Assembly: GCF_003025555.1 (NCBI RefSeq)
Contig: NZ_PYMH01000004.1
Location: 248,001 to 312,000 of the forward strand
Direction: 5' to 3'
Origin: Photobacterium lutimaris
Lineage (GTDB): Bacteria > Pseudomonadota > Gammaproteobacteria > Enterobacterales > Vibrionaceae
DNA: 64,000 bases
In this document: in pieces, positions 55,722 to 64,000 of the stretch
Position numbering within the stretch: position 1 is the first letter of the stretch
Layout: each line of letters begins with the position of its first letter
Program-made: the position numbers and the translations under genes
The notes under the pieces: model-generated
What the model was told of the DNA's origin: nothing
What the model saw: only the letters and a program-made list of their open reading frames with translations
Databases searched by the model: none

Positions 55722-56144
55722 ATGAGAAACGTCATTCAAGGTGCATTAACAGCAGTCGGAATAGTGAGTTTGGTTGCCTTCTCTGGCAGTAGTATTGCGA
55801 AAGATGAAGACAGAACGAGAATTGAATGCGAAAAACGCGGTGCTTACGATACCAGTATGGATGCGAGGTTTGAGGTGCGTGGGGGACGGGAGAAATTTGA
55901 TGTGTCATTCGAAGCTGCGCCTGGAGGCTACTTTACTTCAGGCCAAGAGCTGGATGTTCATGTGGATTATGTTTATGTCGGAAAGCTGATGCTTAGGTAT
56001 GAAGGCTTTGATCTGCAAGGCGATCTGGAGTTTGATACTAATATCGATAGCGTATATGACGACAGTCAGCCTTTCCCTGAAAACTTCCCAGAGGTAGGTA
56101 GAGGAACACATGTTACGGTAGGCTACCTAGGATGCTCGCTGTAA
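55722..56144 (+). CDS. Small exported protein, divergent from ECF sigma
   Basis: A 140-residue protein with a signal peptide (about 1-26, ending SGSSIA). The mature part has many Asp and Glu residues, two Cys (ECEKRG, and GYLGCSL at the very end) that could form a disulfide, and beta-strand-like patterning. I do not recognise a family. Divergent placement next to an ECF sigma/anti-sigma pair suggests it is a stress-regulon member. ATG 55722 is preceded by AGGTGAAGTT. Confidence 0.6.
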   Translation: MRNVIQGALTAVGIVSLVAFSGSSIAKDEDRTRIECEKRGAYDTSMDARFEVRGGREKFDVSFEAAPGGYFTSGQELDVHVDYVYVGKLMLRYEGFDLQGDLEFDTNIDSVYDDSQPFPENFPEVGRGTHVTVGYLGCSL

Positions 56145-56186
56145 AAAAAGCGCTGTGTCTTTTTATTTGTTTAAAGACACAGCGCT
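56143..56186 (-). terminator. Terminator of the glycine-zipper lipoprotein gene
   Basis: AGCGCTGTGTCTTT (56149-56162) and AAAGACACAGCGCT (56173-56186) form a 14-bp stem. The minus-strand side carries the T tract (56149-56143), with no T run on the plus side. Confidence 0.88.
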
Positions 56187-56227
56187 ACAGGAAACTTAGT
56201 GTTCAGCCAAGAGTTTGCTGTCTTTCA

Positions 56228-57019
56228 TCAGCCTTTGGTAAAGCGGTATGTTTGAATCTTCTGTTCTTGGCCGTTGACTTGAGCATAGGTATCAACCATC
56301 CATACACTTGGACCCGCAAAGCCTAGCTCTACGCGTACAGTTGAAGAATCAACGTTTTTGTAAATGCTTGCCTGAGCATTGGTTGGATAAAAGTTGTAGC
56401 GGTTCATGTTTTGTTGATATTCACCAGCAAAAGTAACCGGAACATTATTCGCATTATCCGTTACCGTTAGGCTGTAACCGACTTCAGGTGTGTAGGCAAA
56501 ATTAGCAGTAAAAGAGAGTGCCTGTGACTGACCATCTACGGTGAGGTTGTTAATAGTAACGCTTGCTTCTGTGGTTTTTGCCAGTGAGCCACTTGCCTTT
56601 GCTGTTGCATTCACTGGTTGCTCGGTTGCTCCGCTCCAAATATTGACATTCCAGTTGCCAGTGAAGTTATCTAGCTTGTCCCAGTTTTGTGGCTGAGTAT
56701 TGCTTGCCGTAGCTTGTCCGCCATTACCAATTTGCGCGAGGGCATCGTTGCGGCTGTCATGGCGCTGACTGTCGCGGTTGTTTTGGATATCAGCAGAAGC
56801 ACCAGCTACACCGCCAGTAACGCCACCAGCTATCGCTCCTTTAACAGCAAGGTCAGCGTCGCCTGTTAGTGCCCCGAGTGTTAGGCCTAGAAGGGCACCA
56901 CCGGCAGCACCTTGTTTAGTTAGTGCATTTGGATCATCTTGATTGTCTGGGTTTACGCAGCCAGTTAGAAGGGTTAGGCCGATGATTGAAACAATAGAAG
57001 ATTTGGCGAATGTATTCAT
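56228..57019 (-). CDS. Glycine-zipper lipoprotein
   Basis: A 263-residue lipoprotein. The lipobox LTLLTGC sets Cys21. Residues 38-75 are a glycine-zipper region (GAAGGALLGLTLGALTG, AIAGGVTGGVAGASAD) of the kind that inserts in the outer membrane. An NSR/Gln-rich linker follows, then a beta-rich C-terminal domain (NFTGNWNVNIWSG) of no recognised family. It is probably outer-membrane-anchored, facing the periplasm. A single gene. Confidence 0.7.
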   Translation of the reverse strand: MNTFAKSSIVSIIGLTLLTGCVNPDNQDDPNALTKQGAAGGALLGLTLGALTGDADLAVKGAIAGGVTGGVAGASADIQNNRDSQRHDSRNDALAQIGNGGQATASNTQPQNWDKLDNFTGNWNVNIWSGATEQPVNATAKASGSLAKTTEASVTINNLTVDGQSQALSFTANFAYTPEVGYSLTVTDNANNVPVTFAGEYQQNMNRYNFYPTNAQASIYKNVDSSTVRVELGFAGPSVWMVDTYAQVNGQEQKIQTYRFTKG

Positions 57020-57347
57020 GATGATTCCTGCTTATTAATATGCTTTAAGGCTGCATCACTGCTGTGATGGCGTTTTATTATGGCGCTAATTTAGCAACAT
57101 CAAACTGAATCATTCCTGAATGAATTGAACGGTGTTTTTTATATGTCCAATTGTAAAGGTACCTGTATTTTTTGGCTCTGGATTTAGCGGTTAAGCGGTT
57201 CGGTCTATGTGCTTGATTTTAAAAAACACTGTTTTTAAATGAGAGGTTTTCTGTCTGAATTCTGGAACAGTAAAAACGTCAAGGTATGCAAGTTTTCAGT
57301 GATAAATGTAAGGATGTGTAACGGTGCGAGGTAGGGTAAGGGAATGA
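57020..57347. other. Gene-free stretch with small inverted repeats
   Basis: A CATCAC-TGCT-GTGATG hairpin (57054-57069) lies in the leader of the glycine-zipper gene, and TCATTCCTGAATGA (57110-57123) is a perfect palindrome that could be an operator. A TTTTAAAAAACACTGTTTTTAAAT-type AT repeat sits near 57215-57240. No coding sequence is seen. Confidence 0.45.
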
Positions 57348-57569
57348 TTACTGTCCAAGTTGACGAGTTTGATTCATGGTTCGTGAACCGCCTGCACCAT
57401 AACTATTGATATCGAATCGATTTTGAGGGCGGTGTCTTTTTCGCTCAAGACGACTTAAATCAATTTGGTATTGCTGGTTTAATAAGTTGATAACCACATC
57501 TAATTCTCTTTTCGGAGCTTTATTATTTATAAGGTAGTAGTAAAGATTGATGGCGCGTTCTTCAGTCAT
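57348..57569 (-). CDS. Small unrecognised protein
   Basis: A 73-residue basic protein. An N-terminal helix (TEERAINLYYYLIN) is followed by a Gln/Arg-rich stretch (LERKRHRPQNRF) and a Gly/Ser/Asn-rich tail. No known domain. ATG 57569 is chosen because GGAG precedes it by 6 bases. It lies 80 bases downstream of the SMR gene on the same strand. Confidence 0.55.
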   Translation of the reverse strand: MTEERAINLYYYLINNKAPKRELDVVINLLNQQYQIDLSRLERKRHRPQNRFDINSYGAGGSRTMNQTRQLGQ

Positions 57570-57649
57570 TGATATCTCCAAATCTAGAATGTTTGTAAAA
57601 GGTGAAAAAGCCTGATTACAACGCCATCAATGTCATTATTTCGGTGTAT

Positions 57650-57979
57650 TTAATGACTGTGCGGGGCACCTGCAAGGTTGATGATGGCAATACCAGCCGC
57701 AACGACAATCATGCCCAACCACACTTTGGCATCAAGATGTTGTTTGTATATGAGCCCTGACATTGCTGTGACTACGACGATAGCTAGCCCTGTCCAGATG
57801 GTGTGAACGATGCCAACGGGTAATGATTTCATGGCCTGGCCAAGGAAAATGAAGGCAATAAGATGGCCTAAAATAACGATGGTACTGGGGAGCCAGTTAG
57901 TAAATCCATTCGTTGCACGTAGTGCAACATGTGATGTTGCTTCTGCCATTACGCCCAATAGTAGAAAAAGCCAGCCCAT
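57650..57979 (-). CDS. SMR-family multidrug/cation efflux protein
   Basis: A 109-residue protein with four TM helices. Glu13 in VMAEATSHVALRATNGF is the essential proton/substrate carboxylate of TM1, and TM3 has the GIVHTIWTGLAIVVVTAM segment equivalent to EmrE YAVWSG. Active pumps are antiparallel dimers in the inner membrane. Substrate cannot be predicted. A single gene. Confidence 0.88.
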   Translation of the reverse strand: MGWLFLLLGVMAEATSHVALRATNGFTNWLPSTIVILGHLIAFIFLGQAMKSLPVGIVHTIWTGLAIVVVTAMSGLIYKQHLDAKVWLGMIVVAAGIAIINLAGAPHSH

Positions 57980-58263
57980 TGTTATCCTCTCTTGCTTTCT
58001 TTGTGATATTCGGTATCAAGATGCGAGTAGTATAACCATTTCCATGGTGGTGATAATTACAGTTAAATGCAAATTACTTTTTACAGGTGGTAACAATAAG
58101 GAGGTATTCATAGTTTAGAAGCCATTTGGAGGAGGACAGGCTCTTGATATTATTAACACCACCAATATCTCATTTTCACAACTTTCACATTTTTAACATT
58201 TAAATGCAGTTTCTTTTGATGCAACATCGATATGACAATTAAACCTGATGCGTATGTGTCGAG

Positions 58264-58283
58264 CTTGATACATTTGTATCAAG
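58264..58283. promoter_or_regulatory. 20-bp palindrome, candidate operator of the TRAP genes
   Basis: CTTGATACATTTGTATCAAG has two 9-bp arms around TT and ends 44 bases before the binding-protein start. A half-site-like TTGATGCA occurs at 58216-58223. The regulator could be the two-component response regulator downstream, or a GntR-type protein. Confidence 0.5.
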
Positions 58284-58327
58284 GACAATACCAACAATCA
58301 GGCATTCTGAATGAGAAGGAGTACTCA

Positions 58328-59254
58328 ATGCGTTCAATGATCAAAAAAGGGATTATCTCTCTGGCACTGGCGGTTTCTTTGCCAGTTGCGGCGGCTAACT
58401 ACACCATAGGTACCGGTAGCCAAAGTGGGACTTACTATCCTTTAGGCGGTTTGCTGGCCAAGGTCTGGAGTGAGAATATTGATGGCTTCAATATGCGCGC
58501 AGAAGTGACGGCGGCGTCGGTAGAAAATGTCATCAAAGTATCTACCCAGCAACAACTGGCCGGTATCGCTATGGGGAACGTTGTACAACAAGCCTATCAA
58601 GGAACAGAGCCGTTCCCACGTAAGATGGATGTCTCTGTGCTGTTTGCGTTATACCCGAATGTTGTCCAGTTTATGGTGCCTGCGAATTCAGACATCAAGT
58701 CTGTTGCTGACTTAAAAGGTAAACGTGTTGCGTTGGGTGCGCCGGGCTCAGGTACGCGTGTGAGTGCGTTGAACATTCTGAAAACCTTAGGTATTGAAGA
58801 GGGTGACGTACGCGGTCAGGCGCTGAACTATACCGCGACTACTGAAGCATTGGCGAATGGTCAGATTGATGCTGGTGTAATTGTAGGAAGCTTGGGTGTC
58901 GGTGCAATCACCGAATTGGCATTGACGCGTGATATTCGTATTTTGTCATTCAGCGATGAAGAAATAGCGAAAATTAACCAAGACAATGCATCATATAGCG
59001 GTTTGGATGTTAGTGCTGATAGTTACCGTAATGTTCCGGCTTTCCAGGCGCCAGCCGTTTGGAATGTACTGGTGGTGAAAGGGGACCTGGATAAAGACTT
59101 GGCTTACGAGATGACCAAGGTGGCTTTCGATAACATCGATCAGATCCGCCAGTCTATCGGCGTAACCAAGTTTACGACCGTTGAAAACATGAACAAGCTG
59201 GCAGGTATCCCACTGCACCCTGGTTCTCAGCAGTTTATGGATGAGAAAAAATAA
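58328..59254 (+). CDS. TAXI-type TRAP transporter solute-binding protein
   Basis: A 308-residue periplasmic protein. The signal peptide (KKGIISLALAVSLPVAAA) is followed by the TAXI signature YTIGTGSQSGTYYPLGGLLAKVW, later GKRVALGAPGSGTRVSALNIL. TAXI proteins bind glutamate, 2-oxoglutarate or other organic acids. Substrate is not fixed. A strong AAGGAG precedes ATG 58328. Its partner permease follows after a perfect hairpin. Confidence 0.9.
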   Translation: MRSMIKKGIISLALAVSLPVAAANYTIGTGSQSGTYYPLGGLLAKVWSENIDGFNMRAEVTAASVENVIKVSTQQQLAGIAMGNVVQQAYQGTEPFPRKMDVSVLFALYPNVVQFMVPANSDIKSVADLKGKRVALGAPGSGTRVSALNILKTLGIEEGDVRGQALNYTATTEALANGQIDAGVIVGSLGVGAITELALTRDIRILSFSDEEIAKINQDNASYSGLDVSADSYRNVPAFQAPAVWNVLVVKGDLDKDLAYEMTKVAFDNIDQIRQSIGVTKFTTVENMNKLAGIPLHPGSQQFMDEKK

Positions 59255-59299
59255 ACAACCCGAAGTCTTTTGCCTATTGGCATCATGATAGGTAAACCC

Positions 59300-59327
59300 A
59301 TACCTCCCGAAGTTGTTCGGGAGGTAT
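59300..59327 (+). repeat. Perfect 12-bp inverted repeat between binding protein and permease
   Basis: ATACCTCCCGAA (59300-59311), GTTG, TTCGGGAGGTAT (59316-59327). No T run follows, so it is more likely an mRNA 3'-end-stabilising or attenuating hairpin that raises binding-protein expression over the permease. Confidence 0.85.
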
Positions 59328-59387
59328 ATTCCCAAGTTAATTGAAAACGCTTGGGTTAATAACATTGCAGTTTACAAGGAGTTCGCA

Positions 59388-61277
59388 ATGACCCATTCTT
59401 CGGCGTTAAATCACAGGGTGACTGAGCGTTTGATACAATTGGCAGCTGTCGCCGCTGTTGCTTTATCAGTGTTTCAAATTTGGCAGGGACTGACCGCCAA
59501 CCTCTCCGCTCCTGTATTTCGCCCCGTTCACTTATGCTGGATCCTTGCTCTAGTATTTCTCGTAAAACCTTTGGTGAAAGTGGACAACCGTTTCTACCTG
59601 CCAGCAAGGCTGGTCGATTTATCTATGGTATTGGCTACCTTGTGGGCTGCACAGCACATCGTTCGTTTTGACTACGATGACATTGGTTTTTTGCTTGATG
59701 GGCTAGGGGCGAATGATATTCTGGCGGGCTCTATTTTGATTGTGACCTTGTTGGAAGCGACACGGCGAACCGTCGGTATGGTCATGGTGGTGATTGCTGG
59801 ATTCTTCTTGTCTTATGCCATGTTTGGCGACATCTTGCCGGCCAGTGTTGCGAGTAAAGGTTTCGCGTTGGATGAGATCATCCGTTTCCATATTTATTCC
59901 ACTAACGGTGTGTTCGGTGCACCGCTGGCTATTGCTGCTGGGGTGGTATTTATTTTCGTGTTGTTTGGCGCTTTTTTGCAAGTTACCGGTGCTGGACAGT
60001 TTTTTATTGATGCTGCGTTTGCGGTCGCGGGAAAATACCGTGGCGGCCCAGCGAAAGCCAGTGTGGTCGCTTCGGCGGCATTAGGGTCAATATCGGGATC
60101 GGCGATTGCCAATACAGTGACCACTGGTGCTTTGACTATTCCGATGATGAAAAAGCTGGGCTATAAGCCCGAGCAAGCGGCAGGTATTGAAGCGGCAGCG
60201 TCGACTGGTGGGCAGATCATGCCACCAGTGATGGGGGCGGGTGCCTTTGTCATGGCCCAGTTCACCGGTATTGCCTACAGTGAAATCCTGCTGGTGTCGA
60301 TTGCCCCGGCCATTTTGTATTTTGGCTGTACCTTGCTCTACGTCCACTTGATGGCCTGTAAGCTTGGCCTGAAAGGGATGGACAAAGTCACGCAACTTAA
60401 AATAGTGATGAAACAAGGTTGGCACTTTATTGTGCCGTTGGTATTGATCACGAGCCTGTTGCTGATGAGCTACTCGCCAGTACTGGTCGGTATTGCGGGC
60501 TGTAGTGCTATTTTGGTCGCCGCGATGTGCCGTAAGCACAGTCGTATAAGCCTTCGAGTTTTCCTTGAGGGGATGAAAGAAGGTGCGTTGCTGGCATTAC
60601 CTATCTCTGTTGCCTGTGCCACTGCCGGTATTGTGGTTGGTGTCGTGGGCCAGACCGGTATCGGTTTGCAATTTACCCAGTTCCTGATGGCTCTATCGGG
60701 GGGGTATTTATGGTCGGTGATGGCGTTGATTGCGCTTGCGGCAGTGATTCTCGGGATGGGCTTACCAGTGACAGCGGCCTATATCGTACTGTCAATTATG
60801 GCGGTACCTGCATTGACTGAGCTTGGTTTGAGTATTCTGACCGCACACATGATCGTGTTTTGGTTGTCGCAAACCTCAAATGTAACCCCGCCAATTGCCT
60901 TGGCTGCGTTTGCAGGTGCGGGTATTGCTGGGGCATCTCCGATGCAATCTGCGGTACAGGCATTCAAGCTGGCGCAGGGCTTCTTCCTGATCCCATTGAT
61001 GATGGCGTTCTCGCCGCTTATCTATGATGGTGAAAACCTGTTTGGCTTTATGTTCGCGATAGTGACTACCATCGCGCTTATTGTCGCCTTTGCCGGGGCG
61101 ATTGAAGGGCGGCTCATTAAGCCGTTGTCGGTATTGGAGCGCTCGATACTGTTGGTGGTGCCATTTGCGCTGATCTTCAGCGGACTCGCGATTAAATTGG
61201 CAGCAGTGGCGGTTGTGATTGTGATTACGTCACTCAACGCATTTCGCAGCAGGGAAAGCAGCGCAACACCTGTTTAA
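59388..61277 (+). CDS. Fused TRAP transporter permease (DctQM)
   Basis: A 629-residue inner-membrane protein with about 16 hydrophobic helices. The first four represent the small DctQ unit, and the rest are DctM-like, with GSISGSAIANTVTTGALTIP, AAASTGGQIMPPVMGAGAFV and LGMGLPVTAAYIVLS. Fused QM is usual for TAXI transporters. It imports an organic acid with Na+. ATG 59388 follows AAGGAG; the upstream TAXI protein supplies substrate. Confidence 0.9.
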   Translation: MTHSSALNHRVTERLIQLAAVAAVALSVFQIWQGLTANLSAPVFRPVHLCWILALVFLVKPLVKVDNRFYLPARLVDLSMVLATLWAAQHIVRFDYDDIGFLLDGLGANDILAGSILIVTLLEATRRTVGMVMVVIAGFFLSYAMFGDILPASVASKGFALDEIIRFHIYSTNGVFGAPLAIAAGVVFIFVLFGAFLQVTGAGQFFIDAAFAVAGKYRGGPAKASVVASAALGSISGSAIANTVTTGALTIPMMKKLGYKPEQAAGIEAAASTGGQIMPPVMGAGAFVMAQFTGIAYSEILLVSIAPAILYFGCTLLYVHLMACKLGLKGMDKVTQLKIVMKQGWHFIVPLVLITSLLLMSYSPVLVGIAGCSAILVAAMCRKHSRISLRVFLEGMKEGALLALPISVACATAGIVVGVVGQTGIGLQFTQFLMALSGGYLWSVMALIALAAVILGMGLPVTAAYIVLSIMAVPALTELGLSILTAHMIVFWLSQTSNVTPPIALAAFAGAGIAGASPMQSAVQAFKLAQGFFLIPLMMAFSPLIYDGENLFGFMFAIVTTIALIVAFAGAIEGRLIKPLSVLERSILLVVPFALIFSGLAIKLAAVAVVIVITSLNAFRSRESSATPV

Positions 61278-61310
61278 CGACTCTTTTCTACGGAGTAATA
61301 GCCAAAACTA

Positions 61311-61336
61311 AAGGGGAAGCCATTAGGCTTTCCCTT
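61311..61336. terminator. Hairpin between convergent TRAP permease and response-regulator genes
   Basis: AAGGGGAAGCC (61311-61321), ATTA, GGCTTTCCCTT (61326-61336), with one G-T pair. Both sides have a modest T/A tract, so it may serve both genes. Confidence 0.7.
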
Positions 61337-61353
61337 GTTATTTCAGCGGTAAC

Positions 61354-62061
61354 TTAAGAACAAAGCTGATAACGTCGCTCTGGGCGGCCGACACTGCCGT
61401 ATGAAACTTCCGCATTCAGTTCATCGGTGCTGACCATATACTCGAGGTAACGCCTTGCGGTTGTTCTACTGGCGCCAATGTGTTGCCCGACCTCTTCTGC
61501 ATTTAATAACGCTGATTGATCTTTGAAAACCGCGCGGATCTTATCGAGGGTTAAACCGTCAATCCCCTTGGGTAACCGGGTAACTGCGGAGGCTGCTATA
61601 CCTTGTTGGTTTGTGGCATCGGGTGTTGCTTGCAACAGCCCGTCGACATCGCTTTGTAGTAGTGACTCAATGTCAGAAAACCTATCTAGGTGACCTCGAA
61701 ACTTTTGCAGTGAAGCCTGCAGACGTTCAAATACCAAGGGTTTTAGGATGTAATCGAAAATACCACTGTGCATGGCTTGGCGCAGGGTATCGACTTCTTT
61801 AGCTGCCGTAACCAAAATGACATCGGTGTTGCAGCCATCAGCCCGTAACTCTCTAAGTAGATCAAGGCCAGTACCGGTCGGAAATTGATTATCCAGCAAG
61901 ACTAATTCTGGTTGGAGAACTTCAATCAAGTCTCTGGCTTCATCGATTCCGTGGGCGATGCCAATCACCTCGAACCCTTCGATACGCTCAATAAAACGTC
62001 TTTGAATCTCTGCGATTTGCGGGTCATCTTCGGCGATGACAATGCGAATGGCGGTTGTCAT
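61354..62061 (-). CDS. CitB/DcuR-type response regulator
   Basis: A 235-residue regulator. The receiver has acidic Glu11/Asp12/Asp13 and phospho-acceptor Asp57 (VLLDNQFP). The C-terminal HTH (AEEVGQHIGASRTTARRYLEYM) fits the CitB/DcuR/DpiA group, which controls carboxylate transport. It lies 2 bases downstream of its cognate kinase gene. It is convergent with the TRAP permease, a likely target along with the partial gene at 63945. Confidence 0.9.
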   Translation of the reverse strand: MTTAIRIVIAEDDPQIAEIQRRFIERIEGFEVIGIAHGIDEARDLIEVLQPELVLLDNQFPTGTGLDLLRELRADGCNTDVILVTAAKEVDTLRQAMHSGIFDYILKPLVFERLQASLQKFRGHLDRFSDIESLLQSDVDGLLQATPDATNQQGIAASAVTRLPKGIDGLTLDKIRAVFKDQSALLNAEEVGQHIGASRTTARRYLEYMVSTDELNAEVSYGSVGRPERRYQLCS

Positions 62062-62063
62062 GG

Positions 62064-63752
62064 CTACACCTCCTTGTGTTTCGTCGTTTTATTATTATGG
62101 TTATTTTGTGTGAAATGCTTAGGCAGATATAAGGTAAATCGGCTACCACCGTTCTCTGAATGTGATGCAATAGATTCAACCGTTATCAGTCCGCCGAGAT
62201 GCTCAGTCAGGCTTTTTACCAAATCCAACCCGATGCCGTGCCCTTGGATATTTTGGGGTGACTGGCTTTTCGTTGAATAGCCTCGGGTAAAGATTTTGTC
62301 TTGCTCATCCGCGGAGATGCCCGGCCCTTGGTCTTCAACTTCAAAAATTAACTCTTTACCAAAGTCGGAGAGGATCACTGTCACTGTACCGCCTTTCCCT
62401 TGGTGGGAAAGGGTCGCTTCAAGTGCATTGTCGATAAGGTTACCCAAAATACTGACCAGTTGCTCACGGGGGAGGGCATCAGGCAGTGCTGACATTTGAC
62501 TGCCTTGATCGATAACTAATTCTAGTCCGAGTTCCTTAGCTCGATTGTATTTACCCAGCAAGCAACCGGCGAGGATGCTGTCGGAGGTCACTTCCATCAA
62601 CTGCTGGATAAAGGCTTGGTGACTCGATGTTTCTTGACCAATAACCGCAAGCGCTTCGTCTTTGGCGTCGATTTGGATCAGTCCGGCAATAGTGTGGAGT
62701 TTGTTATTATATTCATGGGATTGGCTGCGCAAACTCTCGGCATACTGTTTGATCCGGGTGAGTTTTCGGCTGACCAAGTCGACTTCATTCTTCAGCCGGA
62801 AGCTTGATACGACTCCGGTAATTTGATCGCCTTGGATCAGTGGGATCCGGTTGGCAATCAGCAAGTGGTTATGCAGCCATATTTCTTGATCATACTGTGG
62901 CTGGCCTTGTACAAGAACATCAAGCATTCCGCTGTCAGGCAATACAGATTGGATATGTTTTCCGATATAGCTGCCGTCTTCTGGAAGCTCCAGCGTCTTG
63001 ATGGCCGCGTGGTTGAACGTCGTGACTATACCGTGATGGTTGATGGCAACAATGCCTTCGCGAACCGTTTCTAGGGTCGCATTTCGTTCTTGGTACATTC
63101 TGCCGATTTGCTCTGGCTCTAGGTTGAAAATGGCTCTTTTAAAGTGGGAGGCAAACCATACAGCGGTAAAGACACTAAAAAGAAACGCCCCGCCAATAGC
63201 AAAGAACATCGTCAAGCGATGGTTGCTTACAATTCTGTCTACGGTGTCGAGCATGTAGCCAACCGAGACAATACCGATAACGTCGGTGCCCTCGGCATTA
63301 AATACCGGTGCTTTGCCACGCATTGACCAACCAATACTGCCGAGTGCTTTGGAAATATAGGGTTTTCCCTGCAGCAGTGCTGGAGCGTTGGTATCTCCGT
63401 CATCATCTGCCATGGATTTGCCAATCATATGGGGGAAGGGGTGGGCTAAGCGAATACCGTCTTTATCGCCAAACACTACAAACCGAGCTTCTGCTGAATG
63501 GGCTAGTTTGTAACTTAAAGGTTGCAAAAACTCTGAGTCTTTAGCCTCTACCGCATGGATAACATCGGGTGAAGCGGCAATAGCCAATGCTACCCGCATT
63601 GCTTGCTGACCAATTTGTTCATCCAGAACGCTATCAAGATAGCGAATGGCAAAGTGACCGAGCATACCTGTTTGGAGTATGGCAATAACACCTAAAATCA
63701 ATACCATACGCCATTTTAGGCGTAAGTGGCGCAGCGAGAGCATTTGTAACAT
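62064..63752 (-). CDS. CitA/DcuS-type sensor histidine kinase
   Basis: About 562 residues. A TM helix (about 12-34) and a second (about 175-197) flank a periplasmic PDC-type sensor of roughly 140 residues. A PAS domain (about 215-325) and a kinase core follow, with the H-box SQSHEYNNKLHTIAGLIQ and ATP-binding N box NLIDNALEAT, G boxes DQGPGISADEQDKIF and GHGIGLDLVK. The family senses C4-dicarboxylates or citrate. ATG 63752 is used; a GTG at 63773 is possible, with AAAGGA between them. Confidence 0.88.
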   Translation of the reverse strand: MLQMLSLRHLRLKWRMVLILGVIAILQTGMLGHFAIRYLDSVLDEQIGQQAMRVALAIAASPDVIHAVEAKDSEFLQPLSYKLAHSAEARFVVFGDKDGIRLAHPFPHMIGKSMADDDGDTNAPALLQGKPYISKALGSIGWSMRGKAPVFNAEGTDVIGIVSVGYMLDTVDRIVSNHRLTMFFAIGGAFLFSVFTAVWFASHFKRAIFNLEPEQIGRMYQERNATLETVREGIVAINHHGIVTTFNHAAIKTLELPEDGSYIGKHIQSVLPDSGMLDVLVQGQPQYDQEIWLHNHLLIANRIPLIQGDQITGVVSSFRLKNEVDLVSRKLTRIKQYAESLRSQSHEYNNKLHTIAGLIQIDAKDEALAVIGQETSSHQAFIQQLMEVTSDSILAGCLLGKYNRAKELGLELVIDQGSQMSALPDALPREQLVSILGNLIDNALEATLSHQGKGGTVTVILSDFGKELIFEVEDQGPGISADEQDKIFTRGYSTKSQSPQNIQGHGIGLDLVKSLTEHLGGLITVESIASHSENGGSRFTLYLPKHFTQNNHNNKTTKHKEV

Positions 63753-63944
63753 GGAGCAGGTGATTCCTTTCACCGGATAAGATGCAACAACTCTACCTGT
63801 TTTTACCGGGCTGTGCTGTGAACAATATGAACAAAATGAAAAATACAGCCGTTATTCACAATAATTTTACAATCTTTAGTTTGGTCAATAGCTGGCTTAC
63901 CTTTGTGTTGAAGGATAAAAACAACACTCAACGAGGAAAGAGCT

Positions 63945-64000
63945 ATGCTGACTCAGTTTATTACCCGCAACCGTGTAACCTTAATGGCGACTTTAATGGC
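63945..64000 (+). CDS. Start of a gene truncated by the right window edge
   Basis: GAGGAAAGAG at 63933-63942 sits just before ATG 63945. The 18 full codons read MLTQFITRNRVTLMATLM and continue past the window. It is divergent from the sensor kinase, so it is a possible further target of the two-component system. A GATGCAACA 9-mer is present in its upstream region (63781) and in that of the TAXI gene (58219). The family cannot be judged from 18 residues. Confidence 0.6.
   Translation, partial: MLTQFITRNRVTLMATLM

Noticed and set aside
58264..58283. FNR box
   Set aside because: FNR sites are TTGAT-N4-ATCAA; here the spacer is eight bases, so the palindrome belongs to another regulator.

Overview
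The window looks like a chromosomal stretch from a marine gammaproteobacterium of the Vibrionaceae (Photobacterium/Grimontia/Vibrio-like). The grounds are an adenine riboswitch in front of an Add-family deaminase, a VpsR-type regulator with Asp at residue 59, a complete norR-norVW locus, a Rof homologue, HopJ and DUF2750 proteins, and gene products that read as typical Vibrionaceae. This placement is inference from gene content, not a computed phylogeny. I see no rRNA, tRNA, CRISPR array, insertion sequence or integrase.

1-6.4 kb: a partial gene at the left edge, a Nudix hydrolase, a CyuA/YhaM-type cysteine desulfidase, a Rho-binding antiterminator (Rof), two tandem paralogues that look like signal-peptide-bearing RelA/SpoT-fold proteins, a small zinc-ribbon membrane protein, HopJ and DUF2750. 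6.5-12.6 kb: a Fap-like functional-amyloid secretion locus. It has a divergent outer-membrane barrel, two amyloid-subunit-like proteins, two small secreted proteins with GG motifs, a periplasmic C39 peptidase and a VpsR-like regulator that lacks GAFTGA.

12.9-19.7 kb: a methyl-accepting chemotaxis protein, then the nitric-oxide detoxification locus norR / norV-norW-DUF1971, with three GT-N7-AC NorR sites and a sigma-54 promoter. 19.7-29.6 kb: an adenine-riboswitch-controlled deaminase, a permease/thioredoxin pair, an AAA ATPase, a DUF1254 protein, a DEAD-box helicase, YwbE, a LysR regulator with a divergent AhpD-like protein, and an MBL-fold hydrolase with an ECF-like sigma factor. 29.8-38.5 kb: an RND efflux operon (MFP, RND, OMF) with an upstream LysR gene, a CaCA antiporter behind a yybP-ykoY (Mn2+) riboswitch, and a PCu(A)C copper chaperone.

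38.8-54.1 kb is the most unusual block. A P-type cation ATPase is divergent from a formate-channel / formate dehydrogenase / AsrA-like / AsrB-like operon. That operon converges, with overlapping stop codons, on a five-gene operon: AcsA-like ligase, fused 2-oxoacid dehydrogenase E1, E2, acyl carrier protein and PEP synthase. Together these genes link formate, acetate/acetyl-CoA, pyruvate and PEP. I do not recognise a described pathway with this exact set.

54.2-64 kb: an ECF sigma/anti-sigma pair divergent from a small secreted protein, a glycine-zipper lipoprotein, a small unknown protein, an SMR transporter, a TAXI-TRAP transporter (binding protein plus fused permease), a CitA/DcuS-CitB/DcuR-type two-component system, and the first codons of a gene running off the right edge.
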